Assembly (NCBI GenBank): GCA_937988705.1
Contig: CALKIA010000585.1
Span: forward strand, 1-24,794
Direction of reading: 5' to 3'
Length of the DNA: 24,794 nt
Source: an uncultured Chloroflexota bacterium
GTDB taxonomy: Bacteria; Chloroflexota; Anaerolineae; Aggregatilineales; Phototrophicaceae
The translations under genes and the position numbers were made by a program. Every line of letters begins with the position of its first letter. Within the stretch, counting starts at the first letter, position 1. The notes under the pieces were generated by a model. It saw nothing but the letters and a program-made list of their open reading frames with translations, was not told where the DNA came from and did no database searches. Shown piece by piece: positions 16,529-24,058 of this stretch.

Positions 16529-16559
16529 GCCCGCTGACCAATGCACGACAGCCGAGGCT

Positions 16560-16586
16560 GACCCTGTCCTTCAATGGGGCAGGGTC
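16560..16586 (+). terminator. possible terminator hairpin after the META-domain gene
   Basis: GACCCTGTCC pairs with GGGCAGGGTC (10 positions, one wobble) around a 7-base loop, 31 bp after the stop codon. It lacks a T tract, so termination here would be inefficient or factor-dependent. Confidence 0.45.
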
Positions 16587-16621
16587 GGACGGCAAGTGCG
16601 CCGAAGAGCATGGCGTCCATT

Positions 16622-16674
16622 TGGCGTCCCTACACAAGAATGATTTTCTCGTAGGGACGCCATCCATCGCGTCC
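16622..16674. repeat. REP-like inverted repeat, copy B
   Basis: TGGCGTCCCTAC (16622-16633) and GTAGGGACGCCA (16651-16662) are perfect 12-base inverted arms with a 17-base spacer. The right arm overlaps a second hairpin, GGACGC-CATCCATC-GCGTCC (16655-16674), which shares the GGGACGC...GCGTCC core with copy A at 15257-15277. Confidence 0.65.
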
Positions 16675-16927
16675 ACAAAATTCCGAAACCGAGCCTTAAC
16701 CCTGTTTCACGGTGTGCTACGCAGCTGCCGAACGAACTTGTTCGGTCTCTCGGTGGGTGGGAGTTTTCTCACACCGCTTGAGTGACAAATATCACCCGAT
16801 TGCCAGACATTCGTCATATTGAGCGGATCGTTCCGAAAGGTTGCCGCGCGACAGCGTATCAGATGAATATTGACAATTGCCGCCGATCCCCAAGTCGGCC
16901 AACTACATCCGAAACGCGAGAGAATTC

Positions 16928-17368
16928 ATGTCGTCTGTGACTGTCCATACCGAACAAGGCTACCGTACCGCGATCAATATCCGCCAGCACACCGTTTTCG
17001 CCGATGAACTCATCAACGATGGCGGCACTGACACCGCTCCCACGCCAATGGAGATGCTGCTCGGTACTGCCGGAGCTTGTATCGCCGTGACCACCAAAGC
17101 CTACGCGCAGCGCAAAGGCTGGCCGCTGACGGGAGTGTCGGTTGAATTGGAAATGGAACGGATCAAGCGCGAAGACTACCCCACGTATACGGGGGATGCC
17201 GCCTTCATCCACGAAATCCGCGAAGTCGTCCACTTTGAAGGCGATCTCACCGAGGAACAAAAAACTCGCTTGCATCTGGTGGCCAAGAAATGCCCCGTGC
17301 ATCTGACACTGGAAAACCCGGTCTTTTTCGTCGAAAATCAAGCGGCCATGACGGACGCCAACTCTTAA
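16928..17368 (+). CDS. OsmC/Ohr-family protein (YhfA-like)
   Basis: This 146-residue protein matches the OsmC family in length and in both cysteine motifs. Cys51 is in TAGACIAVTTKAYAQRKG after the APTPMEMLL helix, and Cys122 is in KKCPVHLTL. In OsmC and Ohr these two cysteines reduce organic hydroperoxides. In the YhfA-like subgroup, recognised by the CPVH motif, the substrate is not established. ATG 16928 is five bases after GAGAG; the open frame extends to a TTG at 16877, but those extra residues are basic and not family-like. It is 31 bp upstream of the sugar isomerase gene, so they may share a transcript, although the functional link is unclear. Confidence 0.9.
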   Translation: MSSVTVHTEQGYRTAINIRQHTVFADELINDGGTDTAPTPMEMLLGTAGACIAVTTKAYAQRKGWPLTGVSVELEMERIKREDYPTYTGDAAFIHEIREVVHFEGDLTEEQKTRLHLVAKKCPVHLTLENPVFFVENQAAMTDANS

Positions 17369-17399
17369 TTTACTGGGTCTCGGTGGCTGAGGGATGAAG

Positions 17400-18233
17400 A
17401 TGCAGACGAACAATCAGCTCCCCGTGATCGGCGCGGCCATGTACCTGCCCGACCTCCCCCAATATCTCGACTGGCTGGTGGCGGGACAGCGCGATCTCGA
17501 ACTCCAAGATCCATCGTGGACGGATTATCTTGATCAGGATTGGCAGGCGCAAGCTGAAGCGGGGCGCCAACTGCTGACCGACCACGGCTATCGCGGACGG
17601 CTGGGCATTCATGCCGCCTTCGATGCGCTGGATTTGGGCGCGGGCGATAAGCTCATCCGCCAGGTGGTCGAAACGCGTTACCTGCAAAGTCTTGAATTCG
17701 GCGCAGTGGTTGGCGCAACGCACATGGTCATCCACAGCCCATTCGTCGCTTTTGGGAGTGCGTTGGTCAACTTCACGCCGAAGTCGAACCGCCAGCACGT
17801 GATCGACAACGTCCATGCCACGCTCGAAAACGTGCTGCCCATCGCCGAACGCCAGCAATGCATTCTCGTCATCGAAAACATTCGCGATAAGAATCCCGCT
17901 CCGCTAATCGACCTCGTGCGGTCGTTCGACTCCGAGTATGTGCGTTTAAGCATCGACACCGGTCACGCAGCGATTATGGAACGCGATGGGGGCACTCCGC
18001 CGCACCAATGGGTGCTCGAAGCGGGCGATCTGCTGGAGCACGTGCACGTGCAGGATCTCGACCGCCACGATGATCGTCATTGGGCCGTCGGCGAAGGTGA
18101 CATCAACTGGCGCGCCTTCTTCCGCGCGATCAGCACGCTGACGCGGCCACCACGCCTCTGCATCGAAGTCAACGATATGAACGATATTGAGCGTTCGGCC
18201 ACCTGGCTCGGACAACACGGCCTTACCCGCTGA
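17400..18233 (+). CDS. sugar isomerase/epimerase, TIM barrel (xylose isomerase-like / YcjR type)
   Basis: This 277-residue protein belongs to the AP-endonuclease-2-like TIM-barrel superfamily, which includes sugar epimerases. A metal-binding quartet can be traced: Glu159 in LVIENIRD, Asp186 and His189 in SIDTGHA, His214/His216 in EHVHVQDLD, and Glu256 in CIEVND. Such enzymes use Mn or another divalent metal to move protons next to a carbonyl. In E. coli, YcjR of this superfamily epimerises 3-keto-gulose to 3-keto-glucose at C4. The two oxidoreductases that follow are of the types that make and reduce 3-keto sugars, so the same role, or a 3-keto-glycoside eliminase role, is proposed. GAGGG (17389-17393) is six bases from ATG 17400; an ATG at 17394 abuts that site. 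A 9-bp hairpin follows the stop. Confidence 0.85.
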   Translation: MQTNNQLPVIGAAMYLPDLPQYLDWLVAGQRDLELQDPSWTDYLDQDWQAQAEAGRQLLTDHGYRGRLGIHAAFDALDLGAGDKLIRQVVETRYLQSLEFGAVVGATHMVIHSPFVAFGSALVNFTPKSNRQHVIDNVHATLENVLPIAERQQCILVIENIRDKNPAPLIDLVRSFDSEYVRLSIDTGHAAIMERDGGTPPHQWVLEAGDLLEHVHVQDLDRHDDRHWAVGEGDINWRAFFRAISTLTRPPRLCIEVNDMNDIERSATWLGQHGLTR

Positions 18234-18241
18234 ATTCAACC

Positions 18242-18264
18242 GGGTACGGAAGTATTCCGTACCC
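18242..18264 (+). terminator. hairpin after the isomerase gene
   Basis: GGGTACGGA-AGTAT-TCCGTACCC is a perfect 9-bp stem beginning 9 bp after the stop codon. There is no T tract, so it may be a weak terminator or an mRNA-stabilising element between the isomerase and dehydrogenase genes. Confidence 0.5.
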
Positions 18265-18312
18265 GCTCCCCATCTTCACCCCCATAATTACAACCATTCC
18301 GCCATTCCGCAT

Positions 18313-18318
18313 TACAAT
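18313..18318 (+). promoter_or_regulatory. candidate -10 element for the dehydrogenase-GH36 operon
   Basis: TACAAT matches five of six positions of the -10 consensus and lies 38 bp before the ATG at 18357. The best -35 (TTACAA, 18288-18293) is at a long 19-bp spacing. This would allow the three coupled genes to be transcribed apart from the isomerase. Confidence 0.3.
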
Positions 18319-18356
18319 AGAGGCAGATATTTGTTGCGGTGAGGCTGCAAAATACA

Positions 18357-19403
18357 ATGAGTCAGTTGTTTGTCTTCAATGCACCCTATCAGGGTGGCTT
18401 CCAAACGCTCGAAGATTCCCCGCTTCAACCCACCGAAGTTCGCCTTCGCACGCTGTACTCCGGGATCAGCGCCGGGACGGAGCTCACCTATTGGCGCGGG
18501 ACGAATCCGTATCTCTCGCAGCGCTGGGACGCCGACCGCCGCTTATTTATGAAAGATGCCGCCCCCACGTTCAGCTACCCGGTGCTGAATCTCGGCTATG
18601 AAGAAGTTGGCGAAGTGGTCGAAGTCGGTGCGGAAGTCAACGATATCGCCGTGGGCGCGCACCTGTTCGGCACGTGGGGACATCGCACGCACCATGTCGC
18701 CACCCTCGACTACGCCCGCCCGCGCCTCATGCCACCCGGCCTCGATCCGCTGTGCGGCATTTTCTCGCATCTCGGCGCGATTGCCTTGAACGGCGTGCAT
18801 GACGCGGGCATCGTTCTGGGCGACACTGTCGCGATCTTCGGCATGGGGGCGCTGGGCCAAGTGGTCGCGCAGATGGCCAAACGCTCGGGCGCGAAGGTGA
18901 TCGCCGTCGACCTGCTCGACACGCGACTGGCCATGGCCAAGCAGCTCGGCGCAGATATCACGGTCAACGCGGGACACGGCAGTGCGGCGGAAGCCATCAA
19001 AGACCTGACAAATGGCTTGGGAGCGGACGTGTGCATCGAAGTCTCCGGTTCGACGGTCGCGCTCCACGAAGCCATCCGCGCCGCCGCCTATTCGGCGCGG
19101 GTTGTGGCGATGGGGTTCTTCCCCGGCGAAGCCAAAGGGTTGCTGCTCGGCGATGAGTTCCACCATAATCGCATCAACCTGGTGTGTTCGCAGATTTCCG
19201 GCGTCGGCCCGGAATTCAGCTATCGCTGGACAAAACTGCGTCTGTGGCAAACGGCCATCCGTTTACAGGCCGAAGGAGGGCTGGATTTACGCCCGCTCAT
19301 CACACATCGAGCGCCCTTCGCGGAAGCCGAATCGCTGTATCGCTTGATGGATGAGCGCCCGAACGACATATTACTCGCTGTACTCGAATTTGGGGGTGAA
19401 TGA
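18357..19403 (+). CDS. medium-chain dehydrogenase/reductase, YcjQ-like sugar dehydrogenase
   Basis: At 348 residues this has the MDR layout: an N-terminal GroES-like part, with GYEEVGEVVEVG leading to VGAHLFG, and a Rossmann nucleotide-binding part with GMGALG (162-167) followed by an acidic residue in VIAVDLLDTR, which suggests NAD(H) preference. The usual catalytic zinc cysteine near residue 37 is absent (SGISAGTE, 35-42), as is the four-cysteine structural zinc loop. From memory, the same pattern, and the C-terminal LGDEFHHNRINLVCSQ and the following tryptophan-rich helix, resemble E. coli YcjQ, which oxidises or reduces D-gulosides at C3. ATG 18357 has GAGG upstream at a long spacing; GTG 18339 is possible. 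The stop overlaps the next gene (TGATG), so it is coupled to the Gfo-type oxidoreductase. Confidence 0.87.
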   Translation: MSQLFVFNAPYQGGFQTLEDSPLQPTEVRLRTLYSGISAGTELTYWRGTNPYLSQRWDADRRLFMKDAAPTFSYPVLNLGYEEVGEVVEVGAEVNDIAVGAHLFGTWGHRTHHVATLDYARPRLMPPGLDPLCGIFSHLGAIALNGVHDAGIVLGDTVAIFGMGALGQVVAQMAKRSGAKVIAVDLLDTRLAMAKQLGADITVNAGHGSAAEAIKDLTNGLGADVCIEVSGSTVALHEAIRAAAYSARVVAMGFFPGEAKGLLLGDEFHHNRINLVCSQISGVGPEFSYRWTKLRLWQTAIRLQAEGGLDLRPLITHRAPFAEAESLYRLMDERPNDILLAVLEFGGE

Positions 19404-20389
19404 TGCGGATTGGAATTATCGGCTGCGGTGATGTTGCTGGACGGCACGCTGGAGCAATCAAGGGACTGAATGAAGAACTGGAACTCGTAGCGCTCTGCGA
19501 TCATACCGAGGCCAAAGCGCAAGCGTTCGCGGCGAAACACGCCTCGGAAGCGGCCATCTACACGGATCACCGTGCCCTGCTGGACGACGCTAAGCTTGAT
19601 CTGGTCGTCGTGTGTCTGCCACCGTTTGCGCATACCGACGAAATCGAACGCGCGGCGAACAACGGCATCCACATCCTGATGGAAAAACCAATTGCGCTGG
19701 AGTCCGAACAGGCGTGGCGCATGGTAGAGTGTGTCGAGAAAGCGGGAATCAAGACACAGGTTGGCTTCCAATTCCGTTTCGGCGAGGCCGTCGAAACCTT
19801 CAAGGCCCTGCAAGCTGAGGGCAAAACGGGCGGCATCGCCTTGTTCAGCGGTCGCTATTTTTGTAACGCGCTCCACGCGCCGTGGTGGCGGGATCGTGCC
19901 AAGTCCGGCGGTCAGGTCATCGAGCAAGCGATTCACCTGTTCGACATCATGCGCTACTTCATGGGGAATCCGCTCACGGTCTACAGCCGTCAGGAAAACC
20001 TGTTTCACACGGACGTCGACGGCTATACAAGTGAAGATACCAGTGTGACGGTCGTGAATTTCCAAGGCGGCGGCATGGGCGTGATCACTGCGACCAACAA
20101 CGCTGTCCCCGGCAAGTGGATCGGCGATTACCGTGTCGTGGCGCAAAAAGTGACCGCCGATTTCGTCAGCGCAAACATCGCGACCTTCACGCACACCGAT
20201 CAAGCACATACGCCCGTCACCGCCATCGACTCGGAACGCGATTTCCGCCGCGAACAGCTGCTTGACCTGTTGAACGCCATCAAAACGGACGGCACAACCC
20301 GCACACCCATGCGTGACGGCGCGACGATTCTCGACCTCGTGCTGGCGGCGCGGCGCTCCGCTGAAGAACGCCGGGAAATTGCGCTGTGA
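19403..20389 (+). CDS. Gfo/Idh/MocA-family oxidoreductase (YcjS-like)
   Basis: The 328-residue protein has an N-terminal NAD(P)-binding fold beginning with IGIIGCGDVAGRHAG, the family hallmark EKPIA at 94-98, and the substrate-domain helix SGGQVIEQAIHLFDIMRYFMG containing the probable catalytic His178. These enzymes oxidise or reduce sugar hydroxyls; YcjS of E. coli does this at C3 of glucosides. The coenzyme-binding loop after the second strand (ALCDHTEAKA) has an Asp, which favours NAD. A GGGGGTGA ribosome binding site at 19392-19399 precedes two ATGs, 19400 and 19403; the second has the better spacing. It overlaps both neighbours, which argues for obligate co-expression with the MDR dehydrogenase and the GH36 enzyme. 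Confidence 0.9.
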   Translation: MRIGIIGCGDVAGRHAGAIKGLNEELELVALCDHTEAKAQAFAAKHASEAAIYTDHRALLDDAKLDLVVVCLPPFAHTDEIERAANNGIHILMEKPIALESEQAWRMVECVEKAGIKTQVGFQFRFGEAVETFKALQAEGKTGGIALFSGRYFCNALHAPWWRDRAKSGGQVIEQAIHLFDIMRYFMGNPLTVYSRQENLFHTDVDGYTSEDTSVTVVNFQGGGMGVITATNNAVPGKWIGDYRVVAQKVTADFVSANIATFTHTDQAHTPVTAIDSERDFRREQLLDLLNAIKTDGTTRTPMRDGATILDLVLAARRSAEERREIAL

Positions 20390-22326
20390 ATTTTGCTCTT
20401 CGTTCCGGCGCGCTTCATGTAGACAGCGCTCTGGTCGGTCTCGGCGCGGTGTTCCCGGTTATCAACGGCGCGAGAGTTGAAGCGGCTGTCTGGCACGAGG
20501 CGCGACCGGGGCGTTACGAATGCGCCTTGCCGCCGTACCCCGCCGCAACGTTTTACGTTGAAACAAACCAAGACGATCCGAGTTATCTGTTTTATGGCAT
20601 CAACGGCTTGCCCGACGATTTCGCCCTCGACTCGTTCGGAGTTGCGTTCGTCGGGCTGACCAACCTGCGCGCCTTCCTGCGCATGGGCTACTACAGTTGG
20701 GATGGCGCAAGCTACATCGAGCCGGAAACCGCGCCGCCGGGGCTGATTCAGGGCTACGCGCTAACGCAACTGCTGCCGCGCTATGGGGCGGGCAGCGTGA
20801 TCATCGGCTTTAGCCGCCATGATCGCTTTCAACACACCTTCACGCTCGACAATCGCCAGACACCTTACACACTGCTCGTCCAAACCCTGTGGGATCGCAA
20901 AGCAATCGCTGATGGTTGCGCGTCTGAACGACTGGACTTCTACGAGTCGAGCAACCCGTACGAACATGCGCTCAGAGAATGGGCTGAACCGATCGGCGAC
21001 GATCAGCGCGGAGAAGGCTATGATGGCATTTCTGGCTGGTGCTCGTGGTACAACCTCTATGCCTCCATTACGGAAGAGAACATCCTCGAACATCTACGCG
21101 CGACGGCAGAGGTCAACCAGCGCGAACAACTGAATATGCGCGTGTTCCAGATTGACGACGGGTTTACCCCGGAGATGGGCGACTGGCTGGAGGTGAAGCC
21201 GCAGTTCCCGCGCGGCATGAAACCCTTGCTGGATGATATTCGCGCGGCAGGCTTCACGCCAGGCCTATGGATCGCGCCGTTCATGGTCGGCAACCGGAGC
21301 AAGCTGTATCGGGATCATCCCGATTGGGTGGTCAAAGGTCACGACGGCCAGCCCATCGCCCACATGACGTTCTACGCGGAATTTCGCTGGCACAAACGCA
21401 GCGAGGAATACTACATCCTCGATACGACGCACCCGGACGCCTTCGCCTATTTGCGCGAAGTATTCCGCGCGTGGCGCTACGAATGGGGCTGCGACTACTT
21501 CAAGACCGATTTCATGCACTTCGGCAGCGAATACGGGCCAGATCGCGCGGTTTGGCACACGCCCGGCCTGACGCGTATCGAAATCTGGCGGCGCACCGCG
21601 GAAATGATTCGTGAGGCCATCGGCGCGGACGCGCTCTGGTTGGGCTGCGGCTGTCCCTTGTTCGCGTCGATTGGACTGGTCGATGCGCTCCGGATTGGGC
21701 GCGATGTCGGCGTAGAATGGCGCGGCGATTACTCCGCCCAGTCCATGCTGCGCGACAGCATGCTGCGGAATTTCGCTAACGGGATGTTCTGGCGGGCTGA
21801 CCCGGACTGCATCCTGCTGCGCGAGCGCTTCCACAACCTGAGTGATACCGAAGTTCGCTCGCTGGCGATCTATGCGGGCATGGCGGGCAAGGTCATCATG
21901 ACGAGCGACAACCTCGCGGAATTGTCGCCGGAACGCTTACGTTTATGGAAGTTGATCGCAAAGGACGTGGAGTTTGGCGGCATCTGTAATTATCCGCTGT
22001 TGGGAAAATCGACGTTCGCGTATGGAACAGATACACGCGGTCGCCCCGAAGGTCGCGCAGTTGACCCGGTCATCATACAGGTTCGCCAGCAAGATGATTT
22101 CATCGCAGTATTCCTGCTCAATGGCGGCGAAACAACCGTCGAGCGGGTCTACCCACTAGAAGACGTACTCGGCATTCGCGTCACGCTTTACGCCTACAGT
22201 TGGACGGCGAATCGCGCCTATCCCGAACCGATTGACCGGATCATCATGACGCTCGATCCGCACGAGGGCGCGCTGATCTTCTTCTCGAACGAACCGATTC
22301 TCACCGCGCCGGATCGGTTGCCGTAG
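20386..22326 (+). CDS. GH36-like alpha-galactosidase (melibiase-type)
   Basis: This 646-residue protein lacks a signal peptide and has a beta-rich N-terminal domain (about 1-210), a TIM barrel and a small C-terminal beta domain. Clan GH-D signatures are clear: GWCSWYNLY, IDDGF with Asp257-Asp258, GFTPGLWIAPFMV and HPDW. The probable nucleophile is Asp375 in YFKTDFMHFG, and the probable acid/base is Asp440 in RIGRDVGVEW. GH36 enzymes mainly hydrolyse alpha-galactosides, although some act on N-acetylgalactosaminides or transfer galactose, so the exact glycoside is open. The GTG start at 20386 overlaps the upstream TGA by four bases. Coupling to the two dehydrogenases suggests that it acts on the same glycosides in the cytoplasm. 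It is convergent with the phosphorylase gene. Confidence 0.88.
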   Translation: MNFALRSGALHVDSALVGLGAVFPVINGARVEAAVWHEARPGRYECALPPYPAATFYVETNQDDPSYLFYGINGLPDDFALDSFGVAFVGLTNLRAFLRMGYYSWDGASYIEPETAPPGLIQGYALTQLLPRYGAGSVIIGFSRHDRFQHTFTLDNRQTPYTLLVQTLWDRKAIADGCASERLDFYESSNPYEHALREWAEPIGDDQRGEGYDGISGWCSWYNLYASITEENILEHLRATAEVNQREQLNMRVFQIDDGFTPEMGDWLEVKPQFPRGMKPLLDDIRAAGFTPGLWIAPFMVGNRSKLYRDHPDWVVKGHDGQPIAHMTFYAEFRWHKRSEEYYILDTTHPDAFAYLREVFRAWRYEWGCDYFKTDFMHFGSEYGPDRAVWHTPGLTRIEIWRRTAEMIREAIGADALWLGCGCPLFASIGLVDALRIGRDVGVEWRGDYSAQSMLRDSMLRNFANGMFWRADPDCILLRERFHNLSDTEVRSLAIYAGMAGKVIMTSDNLAELSPERLRLWKLIAKDVEFGGICNYPLLGKSTFAYGTDTRGRPEGRAVDPVIIQVRQQDDFIAVFLLNGGETTVERVYPLEDVLGIRVTLYAYSWTANRAYPEPIDRIIMTLDPHEGALIFFSNEPILTAPDRLP

Positions 22327-22329
22327 GTC

Positions 22330-22430
22330 AACCTCACCCCCCAACCCCCTCTCCGAGCGGAGAGGGGGAGCTACTGCGAGTCTGTTGGCTCCCCTCCCTG
22401 AATTCGGGGAGGGGTCGGGGGTGGGGTCGG
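22330..22430. repeat. C/G-tract dyads between convergent genes (possible bidirectional terminator)
   Basis: Two strong hairpins sit back to back: CCCCCTCTCC-GAGC-GGAGAGGGGG (22345-22368, perfect 10 bp) and CCCCTCCC paired with GGGAGGGG (22391-22414). The outer flanks are C-rich on the left (CCTCACCCCCCAACCCC) and G-rich on the right (GGGGTCGGGGGTGGGGTCGG), so the entire unit is a nested imperfect inverted repeat. Such units are frequent as dispersed intergenic repeats in Chloroflexota and some other phyla. Its place between two stop codons fits a termination role on both strands. Confidence 0.75.
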
Positions 22431-22432
22431 CA

Positions 22433-24058
22433 CTACTTGACAATCCACCGCGATTCATACGGCGGAAGTTCACCCTGTTCAATCATTTGCGGCTGATCGC
22501 TGAAATTGAACAGACAGGTTACCCGTTCGCTGCCATCCGGCGCGGTTCGTTCCAACCCTAACACATGCCCATCGTTGAGCGTGTACGCTCGCTGATTGCC
22601 GAGTGGATGGAAGGCGGTATGTCCGCGCCGCGCCCGCACGAGGTCGGCGTAGGCGTTGAAGACCTGAGAACTGAACGTGTCCGCGTCGCGCAGTTCTGAT
22701 TCAAGCTGATCCGCATCCAGCTTCGCCCGATTGATCGCGCGGTTGTAGCCGAGGCGTTCCACGCCGTTATGGTCGTTCTGCGTGCCAATCAAGCTGTGCA
22801 CATAAATCGCGGGAACGCCCGCCAGCGACAGCATCACCGCCTGTGTGAGCAGGAAGCGCTCCACATGTTGACTCGGCGAAATCCCTACCTTGCCCGTCGC
22901 ATTCACATAGGTGATGTTGAGCTCGTACGGCTGCTGACTGCCATCGGGCAGCGCGCGATAACTGACACGCCCGCCGTTCGCTTCGACCTGCGCAATCATC
23001 TGCGCGAGTTCTTCCGGCGCGAGGATGCCCTCGACGGGACGTAAGCCGATGCCGTCGTGCGAAGCCGTGAAATTGAAAAACGTCGTGCGCGGCGTCGGCG
23101 CTGGCAGGCTGTTGATCCACTCCGCCAGTTTGACCACATTCCCGGTGATCAATGTGTGCAGCAGCAGCGGCGGCAGCGTGAAATTGTAGACCAACTGCGC
23201 CTCATCCGCGCGCAGATACGAGATATTTTCGGCGTGCGGGACATTCGTTTCGGTGATCAAAATGACGTGCGGCGCGTATCCATCCAGCACAGCACGAAAC
23301 AACTGGATCACGGCGTGGGTTTGTGGCAGATGCAGGCTGCTCGTCCCGGCGACCTTCCACATGAAGGCGATGGCGTCGAGGCGGATGACCTGCGCGCCCT
23401 GCTCTATGTAGTCCAGCAGCACATCGAGGATGCGCAGGAAGGTGGCAGGCGTGCGAAAATCCAAATCGACTTGATCGTCGCTGAAGGTCGTCCACACATG
23501 CACCGTGTCGCCGTTCGCTTTGGTGAATGGGGTGAGCAGCGGCGACGTACGCGGACGCACGACCGAGCTTAAATCCGTCTCCTGCGACTCAGTCATGAAC
23601 AGATTAGTATAGGCTGGATCGTCTGCCAGAAACCGCTGGAACCACTCACTTTTGGCAGACATGTGATTGATCACCGCGTCGAACATCAGGCGGTAGCCGC
23701 GGCTCAGCGCGCGCACATCGTCCCAATTGCCGAGTTCCGGGTTAACCGCGTAATAGTCGATCACCGAAAAACCATCATCCGACGAATACGGATAGAACGG
23801 CAGAATGTGGACGGTATCGATCAGATCGTGAGCATTGTCATCAAGGAAATCTCGCAGCGTTTGCAGCGGATGCTCACCTTCACGGTGCAGCGTGTCGCCA
23901 TAGGTGATGAGGGTGACGGTCTTCTCTGAGAAGTAATCGCCATGCGCGGGCGGCACCTGCAACTGCCGCAGCCGTTCGCCGATAGCGGTGAACAAGGCAT
24001 CAGCCTGCGCCGGATACAGTTCGCCCAGTAGGGCACGAATGTGATCAGAAGGGGTCAT
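22433..24058 (-). CDS. GH13 subfamily 18 phosphorylase, probably glucosylglycerate phosphorylase
   Basis: The 541-residue protein shows the sucrose-phosphorylase-type GH13 plan: HILPFYPYSSDDGFSVIDY near the start, the nucleophile Asp228 in IRLDAIAF, acid/base Glu270 in LITETNVPH, and the transition-state residue Asp335 in ASHDGIG. Subfamily 18 enzymes cleave alpha-glucosides with phosphate to give glucose 1-phosphate. The ETNVPH motif after the acid/base and the neighbouring GT4 glycosyltransferase resemble, from memory, the glucosylglycerate phosphorylase branch (such as E. coli YcjM) rather than true sucrose phosphorylases; this needs a tree. No signal peptide is present. ATG 24058 is preferred to the TTG at 24061, with GAGGCG upstream. 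It overlaps the end of the glycosyltransferase gene by 14 bp, so they are coupled. Confidence 0.9.
   Translation of the reverse strand: MTPSDHIRALLGELYPAQADALFTAIGERLRQLQVPPAHGDYFSEKTVTLITYGDTLHREGEHPLQTLRDFLDDNAHDLIDTVHILPFYPYSSDDGFSVIDYYAVNPELGNWDDVRALSRGYRLMFDAVINHMSAKSEWFQRFLADDPAYTNLFMTESQETDLSSVVRPRTSPLLTPFTKANGDTVHVWTTFSDDQVDLDFRTPATFLRILDVLLDYIEQGAQVIRLDAIAFMWKVAGTSSLHLPQTHAVIQLFRAVLDGYAPHVILITETNVPHAENISYLRADEAQLVYNFTLPPLLLHTLITGNVVKLAEWINSLPAPTPRTTFFNFTASHDGIGLRPVEGILAPEELAQMIAQVEANGGRVSYRALPDGSQQPYELNITYVNATGKVGISPSQHVERFLLTQAVMLSLAGVPAIYVHSLIGTQNDHNGVERLGYNRAINRAKLDADQLESELRDADTFSSQVFNAYADLVRARRGHTAFHPLGNQRAYTLNDGHVLGLERTAPDGSERVTCLFNFSDQPQMIEQGELPPYESRWIVK

Larger units (their letters stand above)
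16529..16927. other. gene-free region of about 400 bp, rich in dyads
   Basis: No credible gene is present; open frames here are short and lack ribosome binding sites. It holds, in order, a hairpin (16560-16586), an inverted repeat with a REP-like core (16622-16674), a 6-bp hairpin CCGAAC-GAACTT-GTTCGG (16728-16745), a GTGA-N6-TCAC site (16782-16795) and an isolated TTGACA (16870-16875) without a good -10 partner. The promoter of the OsmC-like gene must be inside it, but I cannot place it safely. Confidence 0.7.

Noticed and set aside
16859..17413. 184-residue frame antisense to the OsmC-like gene
   Set aside because: The plus-strand protein has both OsmC cysteine motifs, and the antisense frame only reflects codon bias of GC-rich DNA.
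19220..20209. 329-residue frame antisense to the dehydrogenase/oxidoreductase junction
   Set aside because: Long, but opposite two strongly supported enzymes that keep their family motifs; the antisense product shows no domain.
22345..22414. CRISPR array or tandem repeat at the C/G-rich block
   Set aside because: There are two different palindromes with no regular repeat-spacer pattern.
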